From positions 1 to 47,643 of the forward strand of contig CADAJV010000016.1 in assembly GCA_902788275.1 (NCBI GenBank): DNA of 47,643 nucleotides. Direction: 5' to 3'. This document shows positions 9,401 through 16,755 of this stretch, one piece after another. This DNA is from an uncultured Bacteroidales bacterium. Lineage in GTDB: Bacteria > Bacteroidota > Bacteroidia > Bacteroidales > Bacteroidaceae. Each line of letters starts with the position of its first letter. Within the stretch, counting starts at the first letter, position 1. Position numbers and translations under genes: made by a program. The notes below the pieces were generated by a model. That model was given only the letters and a program-made list of their open reading frames with translations, made no database searches and was not told where the DNA came from.

Positions 9401-10166
9401 TGGGGTCATCGAGGTCCTTGCTCGTGGAGAGGCAGAGCAGGTGGTCGTGGGCCTCAGCGTCATCCTCGTCCACAAAGTGGCAATCGTTGGTGCACACTAC
9501 CTTGATGCCGTATTCCTTTGCCAGCTCCAGCAGCACCTTATTGGCTTGCTGCTGCAGAGGGAATGTCTCGCGGTTGGCGCGCTGGGTAGGATTCTTAACC
9601 TCGTGGCGCTGTACCTCCAGATAATAGTCGTCGCCCCAGATGTTATGATACCACTCGATGGCCTCGCGCGCACCCTCAATGTTATTCTCCAGAATCTTGC
9701 TGGGCACCTCGCCGGCAATGCACGCCGAGCAGATGATGAGGCCTTCGTGGAACTGCTTCAGGTCGTGGCGGTCTGTGCGCGGCCTGTTATAAAATCCGTC
9801 CACCCATGAGCGTGACACCAGTTTCACCAGGTTGTGGTAGCCTGTTTCGTTTTTGGCCAGCACTATGAGATGATAACCGCCGCGGTCGCCCTGTGTGTGA
9901 TCCATGTCCTCTTTGTTGCGGTGGGCTACATACATCTCACATCCGCAGATGGGCTTAAAGGGCTCCAGCCCCTCCTTCTTGCGGTCCTTGTTGAGCTTAG
10001 CACAGGAGTCAACGAGCTCCTTGATGCCAAACATGTTGCCGTGATCGGTGATGGCCAGGCCTCTCATGCCGTTCTTGACAGCCTTGTCAATCAGCTTGGG
10101 AATCGGCGACATACCGTCGAGTATAGAATAGTACGTATGTACGTGGAGGTGAACGAAATCTTCCAT
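6444..10166 (-). CDS. dnaE: DNA polymerase III alpha subunit
   Basis: This 1240-residue protein is the replicative DnaE polymerase. The N-terminal PHP domain starts with FVHLHVHTYYSILDG and contains ITDHGNMFG. The palm carries the catalytic triad motif PDIDTDFDDDGR near residue 470, after GPGRGSAAGS, and the fingers region includes AYRPGPMD-like LYRPGPMDKIPSF. Helix-hairpin-helix and OB-fold regions follow towards the C-terminus. The length fits bacterial DnaE (about 1160-1260). It is a single-gene unit on the minus strand, convergent with the BspA operon, and has its own promoter at 10190-10220. No unusual residue or disruption was noticed. It is an essential chromosomal gene, so the surrounding region is not a plasmid or phage. 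Confidence 0.97.
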   Translation of the reverse strand: MEDFVHLHVHTYYSILDGMSPIPKLIDKAVKNGMRGLAITDHGNMFGIKELVDSCAKLNKDRKKEGLEPFKPICGCEMYVAHRNKEDMDHTQGDRGGYHLIVLAKNETGYHNLVKLVSRSWVDGFYNRPRTDRHDLKQFHEGLIICSACIAGEVPSKILENNIEGAREAIEWYHNIWGDDYYLEVQRHEVKNPTQRANRETFPLQQQANKVLLELAKEYGIKVVCTNDCHFVDEDDAEAHDHLLCLSTSKDLDDPTRMLYSKQEWFKTREEMNAIFSDLPEALSNTCEILDKVEFYNIESNPIMPNFPIPVEFGTEEQWRTKFSEQDIIREFTSDENGQNPMSAEDAEAKVKKMGGVDKLYRIKFEADYLGKLAYDGAKRIYGDPIPKEVDERIRFELHVMKTMGFPGYFLIVQDFINSARNELGVWVGPGRGSAAGSVVAYCLGITRLDPLKYDLLFERFLNPDRISLPDIDTDFDDDGRGKVLQWVMDKYGAENCAHIITYSTMATKNSLKDVARVEKLPLNISNALCKAIPDRLNYKGKELKMNLENAIKCTPELQEAEASSDPRERNTIKYARKLEGTVRGTGIHACGFIICRDPISDHVPVSTADDPDFPGMKTTVTQYDGHVIESTGLIKMDFLGLKTLSEQKEAVKIIKRTHGVDIDLDNIPLDDELTYKLYQEGRTIGTFQFESPGMQKYLRELHPTVFEDLIAMNALYRPGPMDKIPSFIRRKHGVEKIEYDIPVMERYLKDTYGITVYQEQVMLLSRLLAGFTRGQSDSLRKAMGKKQKAIVEQMKPMFIEGGKKNGHDPKVLEKIWGDWESFASYAFNKSHAACYSWVAYQTAYLKAHYPAEFMAAIMTRRRNDIKEITKLMDECRLMGITTMGPDVNESFSEFGVNKHGEIRFGLAAVKNMGEAAAENIISEREKNGPYTDIYNFAERINYTNVNRRCLEALIHSGALDSFGLKRQQYFLVNNKGDIFLDALMKYGIKCQNDKMQAQASLFGDMEEFSITKPDAPVYMSNALDLETLNTERSYIGIYLSAHPLDKYKLFMRKFCTAHPAELSSDNRGELHARGSEWTCGGIVTSVDERISQKGNAYGRVKIEDFTNEGEIMIFNNWHGVRNSFVKDAVIFMKIKLEEHPYIPNRIDMKFVSINSMEDMQKEMMKHLTVTVPIEIFDESFNKVLAKYIKDNKGDTTLKIKAIDTSTNTPLSLGTKHDITVSYDMVEALEQFEGVRVEFE

Positions 10167-10189
10167 AAAACATATAATCTTATATGCTG

Positions 10190-10220
10190 CGAAGTTAAGA
10201 AAAATCCCTCATCTTTCAAA
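10190..10220 (-). promoter_or_regulatory. Predicted dnaE promoter
   Basis: On the minus strand TTTG (10217-10220) is followed after 19 nt by TAACTTCG (10190-10197), one base off the TAnnTTTG consensus. The start codon lies about 24 nt downstream. Confidence 0.5.
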
Positions 10221-10617
10221 GGTCAGTCAGCTCTTTTTCTTACCCTTTTTGCATATTAAAATCGCCAGACCGTTTCTGCAGCGGGTGTAGAGCTGCATCC
10301 GTTTGGCGCGGAAAAAACAGATTAAAATTCTTTGCCCAAGAGGCAAACCCCTATTTCCGAACTTTGCTCAACTGCCCTAAGCTCAGTGTTTTTTCTGCAA
10401 GTGAACTGATTTCTTTTCTCGATTAAGTTACAGCTCTGTGCAGAAAAACTCAGCGTACGTGTGTTTTACTAGCTTGTTGATATAGAAGAATGTCGCACGC
10501 GCAGGCTTAGGTATGTTTTTCACATGTTTCCGAGTCGTGCGTACGGCATTTTTCCAGTGTGCTCGCGAGGGGGGGGGGGAGAACGGCCTCTGCTTTGGGC
10601 GCAGGCTGTCCTGTAAT
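10221..10617. other. Intergenic region with an 11-G tract, no gene recognised
   Basis: About 400 nt upstream of dnaE hold no convincing reading frame. The notable item is a run of eleven G at 10569-10579, just after a GCTCGCGA phrase. I cannot match the sequence to a known structured RNA, although a small RNA cannot be excluded. Confidence 0.5.
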
Positions 10618-10655
10618 AGAAAAAATAAAAAAACCTGTGGATAAATCCGCAGGTT
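10618..10655 (-). terminator. Intrinsic terminator of the small lipoprotein gene
   Basis: On the minus strand an 11-bp stem with one mismatch (10645-10655 with 10632-10642, loop of 2) is followed by a T-rich run (10619-10632). It lies 28 nt after the stop codon at 10684. Confidence 0.8.
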
Positions 10656-10683
10656 TCAATCTCTCTTAGTTAATTCGCTAAGA

Positions 10684-10854
10684 TTAAGCCTGAACAGTGT
10701 CAGCAGCTACAGTGTCAGCAGCAACAGTGTCAACAGCGGTGGTGTCAACGGTGCTGTCCTGAACAGAGTCGGTAGCCTCAGCCTTCTGTGCGTTGCCGCA
10801 AGAAGCGAAAGACATAGCTGCGAGAGCAACGAAAGCGAATAAAAGCTTCTTCAT
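10684..10854 (-). CDS. Very small lipoprotein with DTVAA repeats
   Basis: A 56-residue product. Residues 1-18 form a lipoprotein signal peptide with the lipobox SFASC, so Cys19 would be lipidated. The mature part is short, acidic and low in complexity: Asp-Thr/Ser-Val phrases (DSVQDSTVDTTAVDT, then DTVAADTVAADT). No globular domain is possible at this size. The gene has its own promoter (10905-10934) and terminator (10618-10655), which supports a real monocistronic gene despite its shortness. Similar tiny Thr/Asp/Ala-rich lipoproteins occur in Bacteroidales genomes; their function is unknown to me. It would sit in the cell envelope. Confidence 0.8.
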   Translation of the reverse strand: MKKLLFAFVALAAMSFASCGNAQKAEATDSVQDSTVDTTAVDTVAADTVAADTVQA

Positions 10855-10904
10855 TTTTTTGTCTTAGTTAAAGTTAAACAATATTGTTTTATTAAAACCG
10901 AGTG

Positions 10905-10934
10905 CAAAGGTACGCACTTTTTTGAAAGTACAAA
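10905..10934 (-). promoter_or_regulatory. Predicted promoter of the small lipoprotein gene
   Basis: Minus strand TTTG at 10931-10934, an 18-nt gap, then a perfect TACCTTTG at 10905-10912. A leader of about 45 nt with the palindrome AACAATATTGTT (10877-10888) precedes the ATG. Confidence 0.75.
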
Positions 10935-11026
10935 CAAAATAGAGAATTTTTTTATGCTAAAAAATGTAACTTTTTTGTAATCGTCTGATATTCAGAAAGA
11001 AATTAAGAAATATTTTTTGGGGGCAT

Positions 11027-11057
11027 TTTGCCAGATTACAAAAAAATGCTAACTTTG
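11027..11057 (+). promoter_or_regulatory. Predicted mtaB promoter
   Basis: TTTG at 11027-11030, 19 nt, then TAACTTTG at 11050-11057, 35 nt before the ATG at 11092. Confidence 0.75.
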
Positions 11058-11091
11058 CGTTTCAAATTAGCCGTTTTACGGTTGTTTAGTG

Positions 11092-12420
11092 ATGCAAGAT
11101 ACCAAGGCTGTTTATATCACTCTGGGCTGCAAGCTCAATTTTGCGGAGACTTCGTCGCTGGCTGATCGCCTGGAAGCCGCCGGTGTGAGACGTGTGGCCA
11201 AGGGCGAGAGGGCCGACATCTGTGTGGTGAACACCTGCACGGTTACTGAGACCAGTAACCACAAGTGCCGCCAGGCCATCAACCGCGCCCTGCGCGAGCA
11301 CCCCGGCGCCATGATGGTGGTGATGGGCTGCTATGCCCAGCTGGCAGCGCGCCAGATAGCCGAGATGACGGGCGTAGACCTTGTGATCAGCATGGAGCAC
11401 AAGGCTCGGGCGGCTGAGATGATAATGGAGGCCTTTGGCCAGCGCGTAGATGGGGCGAGACTTCATCGCTATGAGGAGGTGGAGCGTAAGGACATCCGCA
11501 CCTTTATGCCTTCCTGCTCCAGCGGCGAGCGCACGCGCTTCTTTCTTAAGGTACAGGACGGCTGTGACTATTTCTGCACCTATTGCGCCATACCTTTTGC
11601 TCGTGGCCGCAGCCGCAACGGCAGTATTGCCAGCATAGTCAGTCAAGCGGAGGATGCTGTCAGGAGGGGAGGTCGCGAGATTGTCATCACTGGAGTGAAT
11701 ATCGGTGACTTTGGCAAGAGTACTAGTGAGACATTCTTCGATCTCGTCAAGGCGTTGGACAGGGTTGAGGGCATCGAACGCTACCGCATCTCGTCAATCG
11801 AGCCCAACCTACTGACGGAGCAGATAATTGACTACTGCGCCCAGAGTAGTCACTTCATGCCCCATTTCCATATCCCCCTACAGAGCGGCAGCGATGAGGT
11901 GCTGCGGCTGATGCACCGCCGCTACGATACCAGTTTTTTTGCCTCGCGCGTGGAATATATAAAGAAGGTTATGCCCGACTGCTTTATAGGTGTTGACATT
12001 ATTGTGGGTACCCGTGGCGAGACTGACGATCTCTTTGAGGACTGTTATGCTTTTGCCCAAAGCATTGATGTGTCGCAGTTTCACGTGTTCAGCTATTCCG
12101 AGCGCCCGGGCACTGCAGCGCTGCGTATTCCCCATCAGGTGGACGAGGCTGTTAAGCATGAGCGTAGTCAACGGCTCATTGCTCTCTCTGAGCAGAAGCG
12201 CAAGGACTTCTATGCTCGCCACATTGGTCAAGAGCGCCCCGTGTTGACCGAGCATAGCCATCAGGGCTTGGCAGCCAAGGGCTTTACCGACAATTATATC
12301 CATGTGGAGGTGCCCATAGCGGCGGCTCCGCAGCCCGACAATGCCGTAGTCATCTATCGTCTCGCGGGGTTCAATGACGATGGAAGTGCTCTGATAGGGG
12401 AAACGGTGGAGGGAAATTAG
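11092..12420 (+). CDS. mtaB: tRNA t6A37 methylthiotransferase (MtaB-type radical SAM enzyme)
   Basis: A 442-residue radical SAM methylthiotransferase. The N-terminal UPF0004 domain begins with YITLGCKLNFAE and supplies three iron-sulfur cysteines (Cys13, Cys49, Cys80). The radical SAM cluster motif Cx3Cx2C is Cys158, Cys162, Cys165 in GCDYFCTYCAIPFARG. A C-terminal TRAM-like domain follows from about residue 375. MtaB enzymes add a methylthio group to t6A at position 37 of ANN-decoding tRNAs; the LGCKLN start fits MtaB better than MiaB or RimO. A GTG three bases upstream could also start translation, but the ATG at 11092 is preferred. tsaC, needed to make t6A, lies at 19256. Confidence 0.9.
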   Translation: MQDTKAVYITLGCKLNFAETSSLADRLEAAGVRRVAKGERADICVVNTCTVTETSNHKCRQAINRALREHPGAMMVVMGCYAQLAARQIAEMTGVDLVISMEHKARAAEMIMEAFGQRVDGARLHRYEEVERKDIRTFMPSCSSGERTRFFLKVQDGCDYFCTYCAIPFARGRSRNGSIASIVSQAEDAVRRGGREIVITGVNIGDFGKSTSETFFDLVKALDRVEGIERYRISSIEPNLLTEQIIDYCAQSSHFMPHFHIPLQSGSDEVLRLMHRRYDTSFFASRVEYIKKVMPDCFIGVDIIVGTRGETDDLFEDCYAFAQSIDVSQFHVFSYSERPGTAALRIPHQVDEAVKHERSQRLIALSEQKRKDFYARHIGQERPVLTEHSHQGLAAKGFTDNYIHVEVPIAAAPQPDNAVVIYRLAGFNDDGSALIGETVEGN

Positions 12421-12465
12421 GAATTAGGAATTAAAAATTAGGAATTAGAAATTGGAAATGAGGAA
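12414..12465 (+). repeat. Short AT-rich tandem repeats (GAATTAG type)
   Basis: Right at the end of mtaB the phrase GAATTAG and variants recur five or six times with 7-10 nt spacing. They lie just ahead of the next promoter and look like replication slippage products. Confidence 0.6.
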
Positions 12466-12472
12466 CTTTTCC

Positions 12473-12480
12473 TAACTTTG
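12473..12480 (+). promoter_or_regulatory. Predicted -7 element of the glycosyltransferase gene
   Basis: TAACTTTG matches TAnnTTTG; TTG at 12452-12454 lies 18 nt upstream. The ATG is 19 nt downstream at 12500. Confidence 0.6.
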
Positions 12481-12499
12481 CGATTTCAATAAACAGGCT

Positions 12500-13522
12500 A
12501 TGAGTGTGAAACAGATTTCAGTCATAATCCTCAACTGGAACGGTGCCGATATGATGCGCCGCTTCCTCCCGTCAGTGGTGGAGCACTCGACCGAGGCTAT
12601 CGTGATAGTGGCCGACAACGGTAGCACTGACAATTCGCTGGAGATGCTGCGTGAGGAGTTTCCTTCGGTCGAGATAATGGCCTTTGACCGCAACTACGGT
12701 TTTGCCGAAGGCTATAATAAGGCCCTGGCGCAGGTGGACACCCCCTACACCCTACTGCTCAACAGTGATGTGGAGGTTACTCCCGGATGGTTGCGCCCAC
12801 TGCTGGAGTTTATGGAGGCTAATCCTGAGGCCACGGCTTGCCAGCCTAAACTGCGCAACTATAATCACAAGGAAATGTTTGAGTATGCCGGAGCCTGCGG
12901 TGGTTTTCTCGATCGCCTGGGCTATCCCTACTGCCGTGGCCGCATAATGAGCGATGTTGAGAAAGACGAAGGCCAGTATGACGGTCCGCCTGTGCCCGTG
13001 TTCTGGGCTACTGGTGCCGCCCTCCTCGTGCGCACGCGCGTATATAATAATGTAGGGGGGCTTGACGCCCGCTTCTTCGCTCATCAGGAGGAGATAGACT
13101 TCTGTTGGCGTCTCAAGAGCCGCGGCTATGGCGTGTGGTGTGTGCCCGAAAGTGTAGTCTATCATCTGGGCGGTGCCACTCTCGACAAGAGTAATCCCCG
13201 CAAGACATTTCTTAACTTTCGCAACAATCTGCTGATGCTCTACAAGAATCTGCCTGACGGTCGCCGCACCTTGGTGCTCGCTATACGCTACTTCCTCGAC
13301 TATTTGGCGGCTTTGCAGATGTTGCTGGGCGGCAAGCGCAAGGATGCCTTGGCTGTGGTGAGGGCGCGCTTTGAGTATTCCCACATCAGGCATGAGTTTG
13401 ACATCCAGCGCCGCCAGAATCTGGAGGCTGCCAAGGTGAGCGACATTGCCGAGCAGCGGCCACGCAGCCTGCTGTGGGCATACTATGTCAGGAGGAGACG
13501 CAAATATTCCGACTTTAAATAA
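12500..13522 (+). CDS. Family 2 glycosyltransferase (GT-A fold)
   Basis: A 340-residue cytosolic or membrane-associated glycosyltransferase. The N-terminus has the GT2 nucleotide-binding start SVIILNWNG and DNGSTDNS (residues ~39-46), followed by the metal-binding NSDVEV (Asp90). Later motifs GAALLVRT and HQEEIDFCWRLKSRGY are typical of rhamnosyl/WbbL-type GT2 enzymes that act on cell-surface polysaccharides. The donor cannot be read from sequence. dTDP-rhamnose is plausible because rfbD lies at 16756, but that gene is not adjacent. The C-terminus is basic (RRRRKYSD) and may contact membrane. It probably has its own promoter at 12473. Confidence 0.88.
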   Translation: MSVKQISVIILNWNGADMMRRFLPSVVEHSTEAIVIVADNGSTDNSLEMLREEFPSVEIMAFDRNYGFAEGYNKALAQVDTPYTLLLNSDVEVTPGWLRPLLEFMEANPEATACQPKLRNYNHKEMFEYAGACGGFLDRLGYPYCRGRIMSDVEKDEGQYDGPPVPVFWATGAALLVRTRVYNNVGGLDARFFAHQEEIDFCWRLKSRGYGVWCVPESVVYHLGGATLDKSNPRKTFLNFRNNLLMLYKNLPDGRRTLVLAIRYFLDYLAALQMLLGGKRKDALAVVRARFEYSHIRHEFDIQRRQNLEAAKVSDIAEQRPRSLLWAYYVRRRRKYSDFK

Positions 13523-13558
13523 TCTGTGGGGTAGGGTGCCTTTTTCAAAACAAATGTG

Positions 13559-13566
13559 TAATTTTG
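13559..13566 (+). promoter_or_regulatory. Predicted -7 element of the thioredoxin gene
   Basis: TAATTTTG fits TAnnTTTG and lies 37 nt before the ATG. No clear TTTG is seen at the usual distance upstream. Confidence 0.5.
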
Positions 13567-13603
13567 TCGCAGCAAATTTTATCAACCTAAAAAAGAAAAA
13601 ACT

Positions 13604-13918
13604 ATGGAATTCAACATTACTGATCAAAACTATGATGCCTTTGTAGCTCAGGGTAAGCCTATGGTGATTGACTTCTCTGCCGAGTGGTGTGGTCCCTGCC
13701 GCAAGATGGCCCCTGTTATTGAAGAATTTGCCAAGAAATACGACGGCAAGATGATTATCGGTTCCTGCAATGTAGATGAGAGTGAGGAGCTGACTGCTAA
13801 GTTTGGCATTCGCAATATCCCCGCCATCTTCTTCTTGAAAGAAGGGCAGATTGTTGACAAGATTATTGGCGCCGTTACTCCTGCTGCTGTGGAGGAGAAG
13901 ATTCAGGCCCTGCTTTAG
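13604..13918 (+). CDS. trxA: Thioredoxin
   Basis: This 104-residue protein is a complete single-domain thioredoxin without signal peptide. The active site WCGPC is at residues 28-32 within FSAEWCGPCRKMAP, and the cis-proline is in RNIPAIFF near residue 74. It reduces disulfides of cytoplasmic proteins, such as ribonucleotide reductase, using electrons from thioredoxin reductase. The length equals that of classical TrxA. It is followed by a strong terminator at 13951, so it is the last gene of its unit. The assignment to thioredoxin is firm; whether it is the main paralogue cannot be told. Confidence 0.95.
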   Translation: MEFNITDQNYDAFVAQGKPMVIDFSAEWCGPCRKMAPVIEEFAKKYDGKMIIGSCNVDESEELTAKFGIRNIPAIFFLKEGQIVDKIIGAVTPAAVEEKIQALL

Positions 13919-13950
13919 TAGATAGGCCGATGCGCAAGAGAGAATACAAT

Positions 13951-13991
13951 ACGGCCCTGAAGGCGTTAAGCTTTCAGGGCCGTTGTTTTTT
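13951..13991 (+). terminator. Intrinsic terminator after thioredoxin
   Basis: A perfect 11-bp stem (13951-13961 with 13973-13983, ACGGCCCTGAA arms) is followed by TGTTTTTT. Confidence 0.92.
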
Positions 13992-14209
13992 CTGCTTTAT
14001 TCGTCGGGAGGCAGGCTCTTAGGCTCTGCAGATTTCGGTGTTGTTTCCGTTGCGTTGCATAACACGCGCAGCAAACTTTAATAGGACAATGGTTTCCGGA
14101 CGGGGGCAGATTTCTGAGCGTAAAGTTTCATTCATAGGCATCTTGTGTTATAAGGTACATTAATATAACGCAAGAAAGACCTTTATATTATGTGAGGGAG
14201 AAATTTTTT

Positions 14210-14803
14210 TTATTCTGCGTAAAGGGCAATGTTGCGCTCCTGGGCAATGTTGCGCATATTTATGACTGCATAGCGCATACGACCAAGGGCCGTGTTGATG
14301 CTGATGTTCAGTTTCTCGGCTATCTCCTTAAACGACATGTTGTCATAGAATCGCATCCTTACCACCTCGCTCTGCGGCTCGGGCAGCAGGTCCATAATGG
14401 CCTTGGCATCCTTGAGCGACTGGCTGATGAGCATTTGGTCTTCGGTGTTGTGTTCTGCCAGACGTGCATTATTGAGCAGGTCGTATTCGGCCTCGTCATT
14501 TGATATGGTATTGGCCTGTTCCTTCTCGCGGAAGTAGTCCATTACCAGGTTGTGGGCAATGCGCGTAATCCATGCCTGAAACTTGCCGTAGCCAGTGTAG
14601 CTGTTGTCCTGTATGCGCGTAATAACCTTGAGGAAAGTGTCTTGAAACAGGTCGTTGGCCACTTCCTCATCGTGTACGATATAATAAATATAAGAATAAA
14701 GCTTTGACTGATATCTGCTAAGCAGTACGTCAAAAGCCGTGTTGTTGCCTTCTGCATAAAGACTGACCAGTTCATCGTCGGTCAGGGCTTGGAATTTAAT
14801 CAT
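14210..14803 (-). CDS. ECF-type RNA polymerase sigma-70 factor
   Basis: A 197-residue group 4 (ECF) sigma factor. Region 2 spans about residues 25-92 (YYIVHDEEVANDLFQDTF is the region 2.2 core-binding helix), and region 4 about 135-185 with the helix-turn-helix MSFKEIAEKLNISINTALGR. The frame continues 40 codons upstream, but the start is placed at the Met of MIKFQALTDDELVSLY because the upstream residues do not resemble the family. No anti-sigma gene is adjacent; the neighbour is a small membrane protein transcribed in the same direction. What signal it answers to is unknown. Confidence 0.9.
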   Translation of the reverse strand: MIKFQALTDDELVSLYAEGNNTAFDVLLSRYQSKLYSYIYYIVHDEEVANDLFQDTFLKVITRIQDNSYTGYGKFQAWITRIAHNLVMDYFREKEQANTISNDEAEYDLLNNARLAEHNTEDQMLISQSLKDAKAIMDLLPEPQSEVVRMRFYDNMSFKEIAEKLNISINTALGRMRYAVINMRNIAQERNIALYAE

Positions 14804-14931
14804 TACTTTACATGTGAAAATTAGAGTAATGTCAATCCGATAGGCAAAAGGTTTTAGAGGGTTGTTGGATAATATGGTTTGTAAAATCGATGCAAAGAAA
14901 CGCTTTTTTCCTGAAACAGCCAAATTTTTTT

Positions 14932-14972
14932 AGGAAAAACCACCCTTTTTGTGCCTTTATGTGGTTTTTCCT
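14932..14972. terminator. Hairpin between sigma factor and DMT-type gene
   Basis: A perfect 12-bp stem (AGGAAAAACCAC at 14932-14943 with its complement at 14961-14972) lies 33 nt beyond the stop of the minus-strand DMT-type gene and upstream of the sigma factor. It may be its terminator, although no clear U-tract follows outside the stem. Confidence 0.5.
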
Positions 14973-15005
14973 GCAAGATTGAGGAAGAAAAAGGAAGCTT
15001 TTTCC

Positions 15006-15374
15006 TTACTTCAGGAAAGCGAAGAATACAGCCAGCATAATGCAGAAGAATGCCACTACGTGGTTCCATTGCAGCTGCTCGCCGCGAAACATAAATGTAG
15101 CTATCACTGTGAAGACGATTAGTGAAAGGGCCTCCTGAATCACCTTGAGTTGCATTAGTGAGAATGGGCCGCCGTTTTCGCGAAAACCGATGCGGTTGGC
15201 TGGCACCTGACACATGTATTCGGCCAGGGCTATAAACCATGAGAACAGTATCACGCCAATCAACGGCCAGTGGCTTATACGTCCAGTCTGCTGTAGTTTG
15301 AGGTGCCCGTACCAGGCCAGGGTCATGAAAGTGTTGGAGATAATGAGCAGGATGATAGTGTAGAAAGCTGACAT
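15006..15374 (-). CDS. Small DMT-superfamily membrane protein (DUF486)
   Basis: A 122-residue protein with four hydrophobic segments (about residues 3-20, 36-52, 80-98, 103-121), matching the size and layout of the DUF486 family, a half-size branch of the drug/metabolite transporter superfamily. Characteristic phrases are YGHLK near residue 25 and AEYMCQVPANRIG in the central loop. The substrate is unknown for this family. A TACCTTTG promoter element lies 26-33 nt upstream. It is transcribed divergently from the LysE-type exporter, with about 155 nt between the two starts. Confidence 0.85.
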   Translation of the reverse strand: MSAFYTIILLIISNTFMTLAWYGHLKLQQTGRISHWPLIGVILFSWFIALAEYMCQVPANRIGFRENGGPFSLMQLKVIQEALSLIVFTVIATFMFRGEQLQWNHVVAFFCIMLAVFFAFLK

Positions 15375-15399
15375 GGGAGAGGTTTTTATTTACGGCGTG

Positions 15400-15407
15400 C
15401 AAAGGTA
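15400..15407 (-). promoter_or_regulatory. Predicted -7 element of the DUF486 gene
   Basis: Minus-strand TACCTTTG, a perfect TAnnTTTG match, 26 nt before the start codon. No clear -33 TTTG is seen. Confidence 0.6.
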
Positions 15408-15440
15408 GTATTTTCTTCTGGCAGAACGGCGCATTGTTGC

Positions 15441-15448
15441 TAATTTTG
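15441..15448 (+). promoter_or_regulatory. Possible -7 element upstream of the LysE-type exporter operon
   Basis: TAATTTTG fits the consensus and lies 82 nt before the ATG at 15531. A closer near-match, CAACTTTG at 15514-15521, would give an almost leaderless message; the two cannot be told apart by eye. Confidence 0.35.
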
Positions 15449-15530
15449 TGCTACAAAAGGAGCCAATATTACATTTGTTGGTGTTGCGAGGGGCTTATTC
15501 CAAAAAAAAGTGGCAACTTTGCATTTCGTT

Positions 15531-16181
15531 ATGGATTTGATAGCACTCTTTTTAGTAATAATTAAAGGTCTGTTTATCGGCGTGATATGCTCTGCGCCGT
15601 GCGGACCTGTTGGTGTGCTATGTATCCAGCGCGTGCTGAAGAAGGGATTCCGCTTTGGTATTATTACAGGTATGGGCGCTGCGCTGAGCGACATTATTTA
15701 TGCGTTGGTGTCAGGACTGGGCATGAGTTTCGTGACCGAGTTTGTGAAGAATGAGAGTAACAAACTGATTATGCAGCTGGCGGGTAGTGCTATGCTGCTG
15801 GTGTTTGGTCTATATATGCTGTTGAGCCGTCCCAAGAAGCATGACGTGAGGGTGTCGCAGGATAAGACCTTCCTAAACAATTTCCTTACAGCCTTTTTGC
15901 TCACCTTCTCCAATCCTTTGATTATCCTGCTATTCCTGGTGTTGTTTGCACGCTTCGACTTTATTACCCCCGATCTCCCAATAAACATGGGCTTTGGCTT
16001 CCTTGCTATCATTGTGGGTGCCATGCTATGGTGGTTTTTCCTCTCGTTTGTCATCAATAAGATTCGCAATGCTTTCAGCGACAAATATATCCGCGGTCTT
16101 AATATTACTATCGGTTCCATCGTGATTGCCGCTGCCATTGCGGGATTTGTTTTCACCATCACTGGCCTCCATTGGTATTAG
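15531..16181 (+). CDS. LysE/RhtB-family exporter
   Basis: An inner-membrane protein of about 216 residues with six predicted hydrophobic helices, typical of LysE/RhtB amino-acid and metabolite exporters. The family signature is visible at the start: GLFIGVICSAPCGPVGVLCI, followed by GFRFGIITGMGAALSD. Substrates in this family range from lysine and arginine to threonine and leucine; sequence does not settle it. A GTG 21 nt upstream is in frame, but the ATG at 15531 is preferred because a promoter-like TTTG lies between. It is the first gene of a run of seven plus-strand genes. Confidence 0.82.
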   Translation: MDLIALFLVIIKGLFIGVICSAPCGPVGVLCIQRVLKKGFRFGIITGMGAALSDIIYALVSGLGMSFVTEFVKNESNKLIMQLAGSAMLLVFGLYMLLSRPKKHDVRVSQDKTFLNNFLTAFLLTFSNPLIILLFLVLFARFDFITPDLPINMGFGFLAIIVGAMLWWFFLSFVINKIRNAFSDKYIRGLNITIGSIVIAAAIAGFVFTITGLHWY

Positions 16182-16202
16182 GAAAGAGTTAAGAGAGGAT
16201 AT

Positions 16203-16751
16203 ATGTTTGTTGCACAGAAACTCAGGGCGGAGAATATAGCCGAATACCTTCTTTATATGTGGCAGGTTGAAGACCTCATCAGAGCCTTCAGCCTGGACAT
16301 TGACAAACTTTACGACAGCTACCTGTCGCGTTTCGACAACCTCAGCGCTGAGCAGCAGCAGGAGTTGCGCCATTGGTATGCCGACACTATTGAGATGATG
16401 CGTAGCGAAGGTGTGGTAACCAAGGGCCATATGCAGATATGTCACAACGTGATTATCAACCTTACCGATTTGCACCAGCGCCTCATGGCTTCGCAAAAAT
16501 ATCCCTACTATCATGCAGCCTACCATAAGGTGTTGCCGCTTATTGTGGAGTTGCGCGCCAAGCAGGACAAAGCTGATGAGCATCCCGAGCTTGAGACTTG
16601 CTTCGAACTGCTATACGGAGTGATGCTGCTCAAGATGCAGGGACGCAAGGTGAGCACCGACACTGCCAAGGCAGTGGAGACAGTGTCTGCTTTTCTCGGC
16701 AGCTTGAGCGATTATTATAAAAAGGAAAAGGAAGGATTACTAGAATTTTAA
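16203..16751 (+). CDS. DUF4924 family protein
   Basis: A 182-residue soluble, helix-rich protein with no signal peptide. It opens MFVAQKLRAENIAEYLLYMWQ and has RHWYADTIEMM and HKVLPLIVELR segments, which I recognise as the Bacteroidetes-specific DUF4924 family. No catalytic motif is apparent and the function is unknown. It lies 21 nt after the LysE-type gene and 4 nt before rfbD, so cotranscription is very likely. The same neighbourhood with rfbD and prfC is, from memory, common among Bacteroidales. Confidence 0.8.
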   Translation: MFVAQKLRAENIAEYLLYMWQVEDLIRAFSLDIDKLYDSYLSRFDNLSAEQQQELRHWYADTIEMMRSEGVVTKGHMQICHNVIINLTDLHQRLMASQKYPYYHAAYHKVLPLIVELRAKQDKADEHPELETCFELLYGVMLLKMQGRKVSTDTAKAVETVSAFLGSLSDYYKKEKEGLLEF

Positions 16752-16755
16752 TATT

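Noticed and set aside
14804-14923. Longer N-terminus of the ECF sigma factor
   Set aside because: The extra 40 residues are unlike the family; the Met at 14803 gives a normal ECF start.
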